7,434 nt of DNA from GCA-2712985 sp964515905 (GTDB lineage: Bacteria > Pseudomonadota > Alphaproteobacteria > UBA7887): assembly GCA_964515905.1 (NCBI GenBank), contig CAZEWK010000073.1, forward strand, positions 1 through 7,434. The letters run 5' to 3'. Of the stretch, positions 6,730 through 7,434 are shown piece after piece. The notes below the pieces were generated by a model. It was not told the DNA's origin. It saw only the letters and a list, made by a program, of their open reading frames with translations, and ran no database searches. Each line of letters opens with the position of its first letter. Within the stretch, counting starts at the first letter, position 1. Both the position numbers and the translations under genes were made by a program.

Positions 6730-7434
6730 CTAAGTCATATGTAGGGATGGTGGGGTTTTCAGAACCCATGAATTATGACGCAATTCCCAAATGTCAGTAT
6801 TGCGTGAGGCTTCGACAACCTCCCAGAATTGTTGCTCGGTGATTTCAATAAAATCAATAAATCTTTTGATGTAATCATGGTGGCAATGGCCATCATATTT
6901 GAGGATTAGATCCAAAGCTTCTTTGCGCGTTAGTCGATTATCCCGAATATCGCAGCTAACCTGTTGGGTTACATTCCCAAATCCAAGTTTGACGTATTTT
7001 AGAAATTGATTAACAAAGACAAAATCCTCATCGACATTTGTATGGTCGTGATACGATCCAGTCCGGTTTGGATCTGCATCTTGGCCGCGACGTGGAATAA
7101 AGCCCACGGCTTCGGCATATGCGGCATTGTTGGAGACACTGTAATCTTCAATGTAGTAGCCAAGATAAATCATTCTCAGCCCCGCCTTATTGCGTTTATC
7201 TTGCATGGGAAATTTATAAAGCAACATGTGCTTAGGCTTATTACCGTATTTCATGTAAGGTGCGAGATCTGCCCCACCTAGCGTGTGTAAGCTAGTAATA
7301 TCAGACGCATCTCCGTCCATCGAACCGCACCCATTTCCAAATGCGAGAAATGGGTTTTCTCCGGCGCAGGCTAGAGGAATTTTCTGGGTTAAGGCTACTC
7401 GCGGAAGGCTCGCATAAAGAGCTATTTCCGAAGG
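6730..7434 (-). CDS. N-acetyl sugar amidotransferase (PseA/WbpG type), C-terminal part; 5' end beyond the right edge
   Basis: The frame runs open from the right edge for 234 residues to the stop at 6730. An internal ATG at 7320 is not the start, because family-like sequence continues upstream (ALTQKIPLACAGENPFLAFG). Family motifs seen are IPLACAGENP, GSMDGDASDI, FGNVTQQVSCDIRDNRLTRK, YDGHCHHDYIKRF and ITEQQFWEVVEASRNTDIWE. These proteins resemble ATP-dependent (PP-loop) amidotransferases. With a HisH/HisF-like ammonia supplier they turn an N-acetyl group into an acetamidino group, as in WbpG of Pseudomonas O-antigen and PseA of Campylobacter flagellin glycan. About 140-150 N-terminal residues, with the ATP-binding loop, are missing because of the window edge. 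The product may decorate the nonulosonic acid made here, or a precursor. The role is inferred; the family call is good. Confidence 0.85.
   Translation of the reverse strand, partial: PSEIALYASLPRVALTQKIPLACAGENPFLAFGNGCGSMDGDASDITSLHTLGGADLAPYMKYGNKPKHMLLYKFPMQDKRNKAGLRMIYLGYYIEDYSVSNNAAYAEAVGFIPRRGQDADPNRTGSYHDHTNVDEDFVFVNQFLKYVKLGFGNVTQQVSCDIRDNRLTRKEALDLILKYDGHCHHDYIKRFIDFIEITEQQFWEVVEASRNTDIWELRHNSWVLKTPPSLHMT

Noticed and set aside
7006..7281. 91-codon plus-strand ORF opposite the amidotransferase
   Set aside because: The opposite strand carries well-recognised family motifs along the same stretch, so this is a shadow frame.
7318..7320. ATG at 7320 as the start of the amidotransferase
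   Set aside because: The frame continues upstream for 38 codons to the window edge with family-like sequence, so the gene is cut by the window rather than starting here.
1..7434. CRISPR arrays, tRNA or rRNA genes, transposase genes
   Set aside because: No regularly spaced repeats, no tRNA-like cloverleaf sequence and no transposase motifs were seen on either strand.

Overview
The window looks like part of a flagellin-glycosylation locus from an alphaproteobacterium. The basis is a flagellin whose N-terminus (MGDVTLTAAVRQNLLSLQST) has the alphaproteobacterial style, sitting beside genes that make and modify nonulosonic (sialic-acid-like) sugars. Base composition is moderately AT-rich by eye. 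I cannot name the genus.

Layout from left to right. A flagellin gene on the minus strand runs off the left edge, and its reading frame is broken at a run of seven A. Upstream of it, on the same strand, are a pseudaminic acid synthase (PseI, 965-2017) and a formyltransferase with an unusual C-terminal module (2014-2820). These two overlap by four bases. Next comes a 650-base interval with no intact gene. It holds a decayed plus-strand gene (about 3041-3458) that can be followed only by changing frame. Beyond it, again on the minus strand, are a family 2 glycosyltransferase (3473-4162) and a second NeuB-family synthase (4144-5226, TTG start), overlapping by 19 bases. A 43-codon minus-strand ORF (5320-5451) precedes that pair. 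A divergent intergenic region then leads to a plus-strand RmlD-like short-chain dehydrogenase (5635-6525). A convergent 204-base spacer separates it from the C-terminal part of an N-acetyl sugar amidotransferase of the PseA/WbpG type (6730 to the right edge, minus strand).

How the genes may fit together (inference). Two different NeuB-type synthases would condense phosphoenolpyruvate with two different C6 amino sugars. The formyltransferase and the amidotransferase could put N-formyl or acetamidino groups on the sugar or its precursor, and the GT2 enzyme may transfer a sugar. Flagellin is the likely acceptor. The early pseudaminic acid genes (pseB, pseC, pseH, pseG) and the CMP-transferase (pseF) are not in the window, so they should lie elsewhere. 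The disrupted flagellin, the decayed gene and the short ORF suggest a locus that has been rearranged and has partly decayed, unless the flagellin lesion is a sequencing error.
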